DNA of 12,449 bases from an uncultured Prevotella sp. (GCA_905372445.1 CAJPPF010000056.1:1-12449); one strand, 5' to 3'. Shown: positions 1 through 5,434, counted from the stretch's first letter. Program-made: numbers and translations. Notes: generated by a model from the sequence alone, not told the origin.

Positions 1-138
1 TTTAGTGCTGAAGATGGAGTAAAGTTAAACAAAAGTATTCAAACAAACGTCATGGCATTGAAAAGCCTGCAGAGACCAACCACAATACAAAACAAGCATC
101 CATACATACACTCTGAATTAACAAAGGACAATATATGA
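1..138 (+). other. Possible 3' end of an upstream reading frame (truncated by window)
   Basis: Frame 1 is open from the first base to a TGA at 136-138, about 45 codons. I do not recognise the encoded peptide, and base composition is AT-rich and not clearly coding. The other two forward frames stop within 22 bases, one of them ending as LVLKME. It could be the C-terminus of a gene that starts outside the window, or chance openness. The upstream sequence would decide this. Confidence 0.25.
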
Positions 139-167
139 CGAAAATAAAGAAATAAGCCTCCGTTTAA

Positions 168-199
168 TTTGCTGATTTGAACAGAATTGCTTAACTTCG
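168..199 (+). promoter_or_regulatory. Promoter of the thioesterase gene (Bacteroidota type)
   Basis: A -33 TTTG at 168-171 and a -7 TAACTTCG at 192-199 (one mismatch to TANNTTTG) are separated by 20 nt. This would place the transcript start near 204 and give a leader of roughly 38 nt before the ATG at 242. Confidence 0.5.
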
Positions 200-241
200 C
201 AATGAAAACAGTTCATCAATGACAATGTTAACCACAATATT

Positions 242-685
242 ATGGGAAAAGAAATAAAATTAAATGATATAGAGTTTCATCATGAGCTTGCCGTGCAGCT
301 ACGTTACACTGATGCCGATATGCAAGGACATGTGAACAACACCATTTATTTCCAGTATTTCAACATGGCATACATCAACTACCTTGATACTCTGTCGCTG
401 ACCATCGACACACATTCCGGCATTGTCGTTGCCCATGTTGACTGCGATTTCATTTCCCCTGTTCATATCGGCGACAATGTGACAGTGCAGACTGCAGTCA
501 CATTTATAGGCAACAAAAGTTTCACCATAGAGTCGCGCCTCGTCGACACCAACTCTGATGAAGTGCGCGCCAAAGCAACATACATAATGTGTTCATTCGA
601 TCTCGACAATCAGCGCTCAATGAAAGTGCCCGAGACATGGATTGATGCAATGGAGAAATACGAGCAACGAAGACTTCGCGCGTAA
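242..685 (+). CDS. Acyl-CoA thioesterase, hotdog fold (4HBT / YbgC-FadM-like)
   Basis: A 147-residue cytoplasmic protein of the single hotdog-domain thioesterase family, which hydrolyses acyl-CoA (or acyl-ACP) thioesters; the exact acyl substrate cannot be read from sequence. The family signature is at residues 21-40: R21-Y-T-D24-x-D26-M-Q-G29-H30-V31-N32-N33, followed by Y36 and F37. D26 aligns with the catalytic aspartate of Pseudomonas 4-hydroxybenzoyl-CoA thioesterase (D17). Length is normal for the family. The segment 'AKATYIMCSFD' near residues 111-121 fits the last central beta strands. The ATG at 242 is preceded by an AT-rich stretch without a Shine-Dalgarno sequence, as is usual in Bacteroidota. 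It stands alone with its own promoter at 168-199, and an inverted-repeat element begins 45 nt after its stop. Confidence 0.85.
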   Translation: MGKEIKLNDIEFHHELAVQLRYTDADMQGHVNNTIYFQYFNMAYINYLDTLSLTIDTHSGIVVAHVDCDFISPVHIGDNVTVQTAVTFIGNKSFTIESRLVDTNSDEVRAKATYIMCSFDLDNQRSMKVPETWIDAMEKYEQRRLRA

Positions 686-730
686 ACCCGACGGCGAGCC
701 GTACAGCACAATAAATAATAACACCTTATA

Positions 731-932
731 TATTATAACGTGAGTTTGGAATAAATTTTCTAAAAGCATGAGTGTTTTTAATGCTTGATTGCCGAGGGCG
801 GAACGTGATAAATTAAATCCCTTCGACATTGTGAATAAATTCAACAAAAAGCCTTTTCTAAGCATACATACAGCCGATATTCGCCGGCGAGTTGTCGTTC
901 GTCGACGAAAAACGCTTATTTTTGGCATTACG
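731..932. repeat. MITE-like element, copy 1 (family with inverted ends)
   Basis: The left end (731-764), read on the minus strand, has the family end pattern TTATTCCAAACTCACGTTAT. A decayed right end on the plus strand lies at about 904-932 (GAAAAACGCTTAT, then TTGGCATTACG). Inside it shares an exact 18-mer at 748-765 and a 15-mer at 778-792 with the copy at 4351-4556, plus a 17-nt piece of the GGCGGAACGTGATAAATCAC core at 797-813. It also carries the palindromes TCGCCGGCGA (881-890) and TTCGTCGACGAA (898-909). The right boundary is approximate. Confidence 0.6.
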
Positions 933-997
933 CCAAAGCTGCTGATAATCAAGAAAATAAAAGTTTTTTGGTTCTGACAAAAACATGAATCAGTTTC

Positions 998-1085
998 AAG
1001 AACCTACGTTTCTTGATTCTAAAACCGCCGTTTCTTGCTGATAAAACCATCGTTTTCAGCATCAAGAATCACCGTTTTTTGGGAT
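998..1085. repeat. Four degenerate tandem repeats of ~22 nt
   Basis: Units start near 998, 1021, 1043 and 1064 and share the pattern AA(A/G)AACCnnCGTTTcttG followed by tgat. The spacing is 21-23 nt throughout. The first unit also forms a 7-bp inverted repeat (TCAAGAA 996-1002 / TTCTTGA 1010-1016). No coding frame explains the period. Confidence 0.65.
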
Positions 1086-1289
1086 AAAAAGCGTGGAATA
1101 AAGTAGTTTTATGCTTTTGTCGGTTCTCGAAGACATAGTTTTATGACATGCAGACTTGGCAAATTAGCGCTTTTAATTTTCTATTTCGCCGAAAATCGCG
1201 ATGATGATTTTCCTTTACAACACGTCAACTTCAAGATATGATGTCTGTGACTTTTACAAGACCGTTATTGTCCGGAACTGGAATTATAG

Positions 1290-1318
1290 AGCTGACAGTA
1301 TCTTCTGCCGGCTTTTTT
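1290..1318 (+). terminator. Terminator-like hairpin
   Basis: AGCTGACAG (1290-1298) pairs with CTGCCGGCT (1305-1313), with one mismatch and one G-U pair, across a 6-nt loop. It is followed by TTTTT at 1314-1318. No gene ends nearby on this strand, so it may end an unannotated transcript or shield the gpx promoter from read-through. It could also be fortuitous. Confidence 0.4.
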
Positions 1319-1334
1319 ATTACTATGAATTAGT

Positions 1335-1389
1335 ATCGCGCACGATGTTAGTTAAGAGTGGTTAAATGTTAGCAAACATCGCTTGCGAT
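1335..1389. promoter_or_regulatory. Paired operator-like inverted repeats at the gpx promoter
   Basis: Two sites of the form ATCG-N4-CGAT lie at 1335-1346 and 1378-1389, 43 bp apart. The N4 of the second site (CTTG) is the proposed -33 element. GTTAG occurs just after the first site and just before the second, and ATGTT-agca-AACAT (1366-1379) lies between the sites, touching the second. A dimeric regulator such as the OhrR-like protein encoded downstream is a natural candidate, but this is inference. Confidence 0.45.
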
Positions 1390-1412
1390 ATAAAAGATTA
1401 TTATTATCTTTG
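1382..1412 (+). promoter_or_regulatory. Promoter of the gpx-ohrR operon
   Basis: A -33 CTTG (1382-1385, one mismatch) and a perfect -7 TATCTTTG (1405-1412) are separated by 19 nt. Transcription would start near 1417, leaving a leader of about 200 nt. Confidence 0.65.
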
Positions 1413-1416
1413 CAAA

Positions 1417-1617
1417 AGAAAACCAGAGACACGCAATGCTATGCAGGCTATGTCGGCTGTTTTTCATCTGCCGCACTCCATGTAAGGTGACCTCACATCG
1501 TAAGAAGGCTGTTGTATGACCATACAGACAAGTGCATCACTGCAACTAAGGGCATAGCATCAGAAAAAGCAATCAAGTTCTATGCAGGCACGATACGAAA
1601 CAAATAAAATATAAAAT
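1417..1617 (+). ncRNA. Long, possibly structured 5' leader of gpx
   Basis: The leader is unusually long. Its ends can pair through a perfect 9-bp helix, ATGCTATGC (1436-1444) with GCATAGCAT (1552-1560). Between them smaller hairpins are possible: CGGC-U-G with C-U-GCCG after 1450, and TGTAT-gacc-ATACA near 1514-1527. I do not recognise a known riboswitch class. Structure is by eye only. Confidence 0.35.
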
Positions 1618-2265
1618 ATGAAGCGCATTTTAATTACATTTACAATGATGGCAGCAGCCATTACAGGATTTAGTCAGAACAATAATATTCACATTAATAA
1701 AACCAATAACAATATGGCAACAGTTTATGATTTCAATTTGAACGACAAGAAAGGTAACGTAGTAAATCTTTCTGACTATAAAGGCAAAGTATTGCTTATC
1801 GTCAACACTGCAACAGGTTGCGGTTTCACACCACAATATGAAGCCCTTGAGGCAATGTACAGACGTTTGAACAGCAAAGGCTTTGAGATTCTCGACGTCC
1901 CCTGCGACCAGTTCGGTCATCAGGCACCAGGCTCTGACGAGGAAATCAGTGAGTTCTGCTCAGTAAAATTCGGTACAACTTTCCCACAGTTCAAAAAGAG
2001 CGAGGTGAATGGTGCAAACGCTCTGCCACTATATACATGGCTTAAGGAGCAGAAGGGATTCACAGGACATTACGAACAGAAACTTGCCGATGTAATGGAG
2101 AAGCTCTACAACGAGCACAACCCGGAGCCACGCAAGCAGGATGATATCAAGTGGAATTTCACCAAGTTCCTGATCGACGATAAGGGTAACGTCGTAGAGC
2201 GTTTCGAGCCAACAGAAGACCTTGCTACCGTCGAGGAGCGCATAGTAGCACTACTCGGAGAATAA
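1618..2265 (+). CDS. Exported thiol-dependent glutathione peroxidase (GPx family)
   Basis: A 215-residue Cys-type GPx that reduces hydroperoxides; bacterial Cys-GPx enzymes usually take electrons from thioredoxin rather than glutathione. Peroxidatic Cys68 sits in N-T-A-T-G-C-G-F-T-P-Q-Y. Cys96 is in the 'PCDQFG' motif and Cys114 lies 46 residues after Cys68, the spacing of the resolving cysteine in Drosophila and plant thioredoxin-dependent GPx. Q102, W179 and N180 complete the usual active-site set. Residues 1-19 form a Sec-type signal (MKR, hydrophobic core, cleavage before Q20 in GFS|QNN), followed by an Asn-rich linker. Canonical GPx sequence begins at Met33 (codon 1714-1716), which could be a second start giving a cytosolic form. 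The ohrR-like gene follows by 5 nt. Confidence 0.88.
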   Translation: MKRILITFTMMAAAITGFSQNNNIHINKTNNNMATVYDFNLNDKKGNVVNLSDYKGKVLLIVNTATGCGFTPQYEALEAMYRRLNSKGFEILDVPCDQFGHQAPGSDEEISEFCSVKFGTTFPQFKKSEVNGANALPLYTWLKEQKGFTGHYEQKLADVMEKLYNEHNPEPRKQDDIKWNFTKFLIDDKGNVVERFEPTEDLATVEERIVALLGE

Positions 2266-2270
2266 CAGCA

Positions 2271-2711
2271 ATGGCAAACGAAAAACAGAAACTCGATAAT
2301 CAGCTCTGTTTTCGTCTTTACACTGCATCAAGGCTGATGACTCAGGCATACGAACCGTTATTCAAACCATTTGGCATCACCTACACGCAATATCTCGTCC
2401 TGATGGTGTTATGGGAGAAGGACGAACAGCCTGTCAACGATATTGGCAAACGTCTGTACCTTGGCATCAACACCACTTCACCACTTATAAAGCGTATGGA
2501 GAAAATGGAACTCGTAGCACGACGTGACAGTGAGACGGATAAACGACAGCAGATAGTCTACCTCACAGCGAAAGGTAAGGCAATGAAGCGTCGGGCGAAA
2601 AACATTCCAGACTGTATCATAAACAAAATCAACGACAGCGAACTGAAATTAGACAGGCTTATCTCAATAGCACCACTGCTCGACGAGTTTATAGAGAAGA
2701 TGAGCAAATAG
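2271..2711 (+). CDS. ohrR: OhrR-type MarR family redox-sensing repressor
   Basis: A 146-residue winged-helix regulator. It follows Bacillus subtilis OhrR closely at the N-terminus: LDNQLCF puts the sensing cysteine at C13 (C15 in B. subtilis), and Y27 and Y38 match the two tyrosines that hold it. The recognition-helix and wing region is near residues 60-98 (KRLYLGINTTSPLIKRMEK, then R84-R85-D86 and D90-K91-R92). A second cysteine, C115, lies 102 residues after C13, close to the spacing of the reactive pair in the two-Cys Xanthomonas OhrR, so a two-Cys mechanism is possible. OhrR proteins repress until oxidised by organic peroxides, and usually sit beside ohr; here the partner is a glutathione peroxidase in the same operon. 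The exact orthology to OhrR, rather than another MarR, is likely but not proven. Confidence 0.85.
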   Translation: MANEKQKLDNQLCFRLYTASRLMTQAYEPLFKPFGITYTQYLVLMVLWEKDEQPVNDIGKRLYLGINTTSPLIKRMEKMELVARRDSETDKRQQIVYLTAKGKAMKRRAKNIPDCIINKINDSELKLDRLISIAPLLDEFIEKMSK

Positions 2712-2722
2712 AGGATGAAGTA

Positions 2723-2866
2723 TTTAACACAAATCGGTTAATATATGCTGAACTGATTTAGTCTGATTGTGGAGAAGAGGTTAAACAGATGCGTCAGCCG
2801 TAGGGGACGTGATTTATCACGTTCCGCCATTAGTTCACTGCATTATATTGACCGATTTCGTATAAT
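2723..2866. repeat. MITE-like element, copy 2a (144 bp, inverted ends)
   Basis: The left end (from 2723, TTTAACACAAATCGGTTAAT) is matched in inverse orientation by the right end (2840-2866, containing ATTGACCGATTTCG). The similarity extends inward to about 38 bp per side (TGAACT near 2749 against AGTTCA near 2832). The interior has the core GGCGGAACGTGATAAATCAC on the minus strand (2828-2809), with a 7-bp palindrome ACGTGAT-tt-ATCACGT at 2807-2822. It begins 11 nt after the ohrR stop. Confidence 0.65.
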
Positions 2867-2950
2867 AAAAACACACTGCAGTCTATTTACAGATTGCCTC
2901 TATAAATATATATACCACCCGTTTTTATTCTACTGGTGTAAAAGGGAGTT

Positions 2951-3108
2951 TATATATGTTTGGGATAATCACATCAACGACATGAAATGGATAGAACGTG
3001 TGACGGCGGAACGTGATAAATCACACCCCTTTTACAGTTCACACCATTATCTGGTAGACGGAAAGGTCTTTGGAGAAAAACGTATCCCGATCTGGCGCAA
3101 TAATAAGG
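2951..3108. repeat. MITE-like element, copy 2b
   Basis: The right end (3072-3108: GGAGAAAAACGTATCCCGAT and onward) and the core GGCGGAACGTGATAAATCAC (3005-3024, an exact reverse copy of 2809-2828) align with 4450-4556 over about 105 bp. The left end at about 2951-2972 (ATGTTTGGGATAATCAC) is a weaker inverse match to the right end. It ends 11 nt from the ZIP stop codon. Confidence 0.55.
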
Positions 3109-3118
3109 TGAATGTGGT

Positions 3119-3865
3119 CTACACGTACTTTTCCATTGCTATGAATGTAATGACGCCGAGCAACAGTGCGTAGGTGGCTTGTTTCTGATAACCGTGGGCA
3201 TGCGTTTCTGGAATCAGTTCGTCGCTGGTGACATATAGCATTGCTCCGCCAGCAAACCCCAGCATCACAGGCAGGAACATCTCAGACAATGAACCCATGC
3301 CGAATCCGACCCACACTCCAATGACCTCAAGCAAACCTATCACCAACGAGATGACCACAGTTCGCATCTTCGACACGCCCGCCATCAGCAAAGGGGCAAT
3401 AATTACCATACCCTCGGGAATATTCTGCAGAGCTATACCTACACTCACCGACCAGTCGGTCTCGACAGTGCTCATACTCACACCTGCCGCCATGCCTTCA
3501 GGCATCTTATGCAGGGCTATTGCCATTACAAAGAGCAGGATTTTATCAAGCGACTTATTGTTTAAGTGTTCCTCTTCATCAAGACCTGTTATATGATGAA
3601 GATGCGGAGTGATAAGGTCAAGCACGTTTAGAAAGAGCGCTCCCAGCATCACTCCTACCGCAATCATCCACCAAGGAAGGGATGTAGTCATATTGAAAGC
3701 GTTAACAATCAGCCCCAACATTGAGGCTGCAAGCATTATTCCGGCACAATAGCCTAAAATGGCATCGTTCCACTTATGCGGCAATTCCTTGATAAAGAAT
3801 CCCAGCAGCGAACCCATAAATATCGAACCAGCCAGTCCGGCGGCACTAATCCATATCTGAGACAT
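3119..3865 (-). CDS. ZIP family divalent metal transporter
   Basis: A 248-residue inner-membrane protein of the ZIP (ZupT/GufA-like) family, which imports zinc or related divalent metals. About eight hydrophobic segments are visible. The metal path is marked by H119-K-M-P122-E123-G in the fourth helix and Q147-N-I-P150-E151-G in the fifth, plus 'DELIPETHAHG' near the C-terminus. The variable loop before the fourth helix is His/Asp/Glu rich (residues 87-100: H88, H90, H91, then DEEEH), a usual metal-sensing or metal-binding loop. The Q in QNIPEG, where many members have H, is within family variation but may bear on metal preference. Own promoter at 3979-4009. It converges with the gpx-ohrR operon, with repeat elements between them. 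Confidence 0.88.
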   Translation of the reverse strand: MSQIWISAAGLAGSIFMGSLLGFFIKELPHKWNDAILGYCAGIMLAASMLGLIVNAFNMTTSLPWWMIAVGVMLGALFLNVLDLITPHLHHITGLDEEEHLNNKSLDKILLFVMAIALHKMPEGMAAGVSMSTVETDWSVSVGIALQNIPEGMVIIAPLLMAGVSKMRTVVISLVIGLLEVIGVWVGFGMGSLSEMFLPVMLGFAGGAMLYVTSDELIPETHAHGYQKQATYALLLGVITFIAMEKYV

Positions 3866-3978
3866 AACGTATTATATTAAACAATGTATGGCAGGTTCTG
3901 TAAACGGCTTTGATGCTATCCGGTTCAATTTCTCTTATTGTTTAGTCCCATATCTTATTTCTCACCGCTATACTTTTG

Positions 3979-4009
3979 CAAAGTTATTACGCAAGTGCAA
4001 CACTTCACA
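3979..4009 (-). promoter_or_regulatory. ZIP promoter with possible operator
   Basis: On the minus strand TGTG (4009-4006) and TAACTTTG (3986-3979) are separated by 19 nt, a -33/-7 pair with one mismatch. The spacer starts with the inverted repeat AAGTG-ttg-CACTT (3993-4005), well placed for a repressor such as a metal sensor. The leader would be about 105 nt. Confidence 0.5.
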
Positions 4010-4350
4010 CCCCGTCATTCTCCTGCAAAGTCCGATCAGCATAAATATAAAATATGAAACGACTTTATTTCAGAACCTCCCATAATATAATACAAAGGTA
4101 ATAAATAATTCCTACACATGGTAACTTTCACAGTAAAAATTTGAAGAAGGCTTTTCCACTACTTCCTATTCACAATATCCGGAAGCGTGCAAAAAAGGAT
4201 AGAATCGCAACACAAAGACGACATAAATCAGGCGAAGAGATGCCGTCGACGCAAATCCAACACTGCAAATATGCCTCTTTTTGGTCAATTAGGAATTTAA
4301 AAGTAGGATAAATGATTTGTTTCTGAATGCTCAGAACTGCCTTATAGTAT

Positions 4351-4556
4351 TATAATTAACACAAGTTCGGAATAAATTTTCTAAAATCAGGAATGCTTTA
4401 ATGCTTGATTGCACAAGCGAAACGTGATGAACAACGACTTGTTTATCAATGCGGAACATGATGAATCACGTCCATACGGCTGACGTCACGCCATTTCCTG
4501 TTATACGCAAAGAACATCGTTAGAGAAAAACTTATCCTGAACTGGCATTATAATGA
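4351..4556. repeat. MITE-like element, copy 3 (most complete, ~206 bp)
   Basis: The left end (4351-4384) and right end (4522-4556) are imperfect inverted repeats of about 33 bp: TATAAT, then AGTTCGGAATAA on the left against AGTTCAGGATAA read inversely on the right. The interior has two core-like copies, at 4416-4432 and 4450-4469 (TGCGGAACATGATGAATCAC). Exact 18-mer (4369-4386) and 15-mer (4398-4412) matches link it to copy 1. A further right-end copy lies at 4588-4620. Confidence 0.65.
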
Positions 4557-4587
4557 TTGCTTATATATAACTTTTTTGCTGGCTGTT

Positions 4588-4620
4588 TTATAAATTCTTA
4601 TCCCGAATCGGCGGTATAGC
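4588..4620 (+). repeat. Solo copy of the element end motif
   Basis: TTCTTATCCCGAATCGGCGG and flanks resemble the right ends at 3072-3108 and 4522-4556. No partner end is obvious beyond it, so it may be a remnant. Confidence 0.45.
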
Positions 4621-4684
4621 CTACATACACCAAAAGTATGTTTTAAACCCAAAATGGTTATTGTATTATTGAGTACGCTCGTTC

Positions 4685-4885
4685 TTAATCCCAGAACTTT
4701 GAAGCTATCTCAACATATTCACAACGCCCTTCTATATAGTCATCGAAGAGATCTATAGCCGACAGACCTCCAGGCAGATGACAACTGCTACAGTAGCCAC
4801 ACGACGGAGCATTACAATTATGTTTGGTGAGAACGAATTTCAGACGTTCTTCACGATCAGAAAAATCTTTCTGTGGTGCTGGCAT
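4685..4885 (-). CDS. Small Cys-rich protein of unknown function
   Basis: I do not recognise a family. From the ATG at 4885 the product is 66 residues, acidic in its second half, without signal peptide or membrane segment. Its notable feature is a cysteine cluster C-x4-C-x2-C-x2-C (HNCNAPSCGYCSSCHLPGG, residues 22-40), plus one more Cys near the C-terminus, so zinc or Fe-S binding or a redox role is possible. A longer frame begins at an ATG at 4909, but the promoter at 4912-4942 puts transcription start at about that base, which favours 4885. The gene is divergent from rpmE2. The end of its stop region overlaps a short inverted repeat (GTTCT/AGAAC, 4681-4697). Confidence 0.6.
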   Translation of the reverse strand: MPAPQKDFSDREERLKFVLTKHNCNAPSCGYCSSCHLPGGLSAIDLFDDYIEGRCEYVEIASKFWD

Positions 4886-4911
4886 AGTTTTCCGTAATTT
4901 ATTCTTCACAA

Positions 4912-4942
4912 CAAAATTAGCATTATTTCCTCAAGCGACAAA
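4912..4942 (-). promoter_or_regulatory. Promoter of the Cys-rich small protein; decides its start
   Basis: A perfect -33 TTTG (4942-4939) and a perfect -7 TAATTTTG (4919-4912) are separated by 19 nt on the minus strand. The expected transcript start, near 4907, falls on the upstream ATG (4909), so the ATG at 4885 is the more likely start, with a leader of about 20 nt. Confidence 0.7.
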
Positions 4943-5011
4943 GAAAAATAGCAGATAGCTTATCACAAACAGTGAAAATTAATGTCACAGGACAAATAAT
5001 CAAGGAAAAAC

Positions 5012-5042
5012 TTTGTCATGTAGGAAAAATATTGTAACTTTG
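5012..5042 (+). promoter_or_regulatory. rpmE2 promoter
   Basis: A perfect -33 TTTG (5012-5015) and a perfect -7 TAACTTTG (5035-5042) are separated by 19 nt. The leader would run from about 5047 to 5182. Confidence 0.75.
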
Positions 5043-5085
5043 CACTCTACAAATAGAAATGTGCTATACCGAACTCTGCAACGAG

Positions 5086-5139
5086 CTACGGATTTAAAAT
5101 ATGCTCAATGCTTACGGAGGCGCATGTTTGCTATCCGAG
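5086..5139 (+). promoter_or_regulatory. Stem-loop in rpmE2 leader (candidate r-protein leader)
   Basis: The outer helix pairs CT + CGGAT (5086-5087, 5089-5093, one bulged A) with ATCCGAG (5133-5139). After a symmetric 3x3 internal loop, the inner helix pairs AAATATGC (5097-5104) with GCATGTTT (5122-5129), 8 bp including one G-U. The 17-nt loop contains CTTACGGAGG. It lies in a ~136-nt leader of a ribosomal protein gene, where autogenous control is common. I cannot match it to a known leader class. Confidence 0.5.
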
Positions 5140-5182
5140 AAAGAAGAATTTATTCACATATTAAATATAATATAACAACGAA

Positions 5183-5434
5183 ATGAAAAAAGGTATTCAC
5201 CCAGACAACTATCGCCCCGTCGTATTCAAGGATATGTCTAACGGCGATATGTTCCTCTCAAAGTCTACATGCAAGAGTAATGAGACAGTAGAATTTGAAG
5301 GCGAGACTTATCCAGTGGTAAAGATTGAAATCTCAAACACCTCTCACCCATTTTACACAGGTAAGAGCAAGCTTGTTGATACAGCAGGTCGTGTTGATCG
5401 CTTCATGAACCGCTACGGAAACCTCAAGAAGTAA
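5183..5434 (+). CDS. rpmE2: Ribosomal protein bL31, type B
   Basis: An 83-residue protein of the large ribosomal subunit. The start MKKGIHPDNYRPVVFKD and the end 'DRFMNRYGNL' near residues 72-81 are hallmarks of bL31. It lacks the CxxC zinc-binding cysteines of type A (one Cys only, C30) and has the longer type B length (80-90 residues), with 'HPFYTGKSKLVDTAGRVDRF' in the second half. Type B is standard in Bacteroidota. In organisms that have both forms it replaces the zinc form under zinc limitation; whether a type A copy exists here is unknown. It has a clean promoter, a long leader with a stem-loop, and a strong terminator, so it is transcribed as a single gene. Confidence 0.97.
   Translation: MKKGIHPDNYRPVVFKDMSNGDMFLSKSTCKSNETVEFEGETYPVVKIEISNTSHPFYTGKSKLVDTAGRVDRFMNRYGNLKK

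Larger units (their letters stand above)
686..1381. other. Long non-coding stretch with repeats
   Basis: No reading frame here looks real; the short ones cross repeat elements. It holds a composite inverted-repeat element (731-932), four tandem ~22-nt repeats (998-1085), a 7-bp inverted repeat at 1191-1197/1206-1212, a degenerate copy of the repeat end motif (1261-1290), a terminator-like hairpin (1290-1318) and operator-like repeats before the gpx promoter. Confidence 0.7.
3866..4684. other. Non-coding stretch with ZIP promoter and repeat element
   Basis: No convincing gene. It holds the ZIP leader and promoter (up to 4009), a second -7-like TACCTTTG on the minus strand at 4093-4100 without a good -33, a 6-bp inverted repeat TTCTGA-atgc-TCAGAA (4321-4336), and the element at 4351-4556 with a further copy of its end at 4588-4620. 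I see nothing recognisable in 4101-4320. Confidence 0.65.

Noticed and set aside
617..977. Short open frames on both strands after the thioesterase
   Set aside because: They run through the inverted-repeat element and its palindromes; no coding features.
998..1085. CRISPR array
   Set aside because: The repeats are contiguous and degenerate, without unique spacers of constant length, and no cas gene is present.
1417..1617. Cobalamin, TPP or SAM riboswitch before gpx
   Set aside because: I could not find the conserved boxes of these classes; only generic pairing potential is present.
2769..3173. A 134-codon plus-strand open frame starting MEKRLNRC
   Set aside because: It lies across two repeat elements, contains the repeat core in both orientations, overlaps the end of the ZIP gene, and resembles no protein I know.
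3971..3978. TACTTTTG, a plus-strand -7-like box
   Set aside because: No TTTG-like element at the correct distance and no plus-strand gene follows for more than 1 kb.
3888..4085. A 65-codon plus-strand frame upstream of the ZIP gene
   Set aside because: It covers the ZIP leader and promoter on the opposite strand and has no recognisable features.
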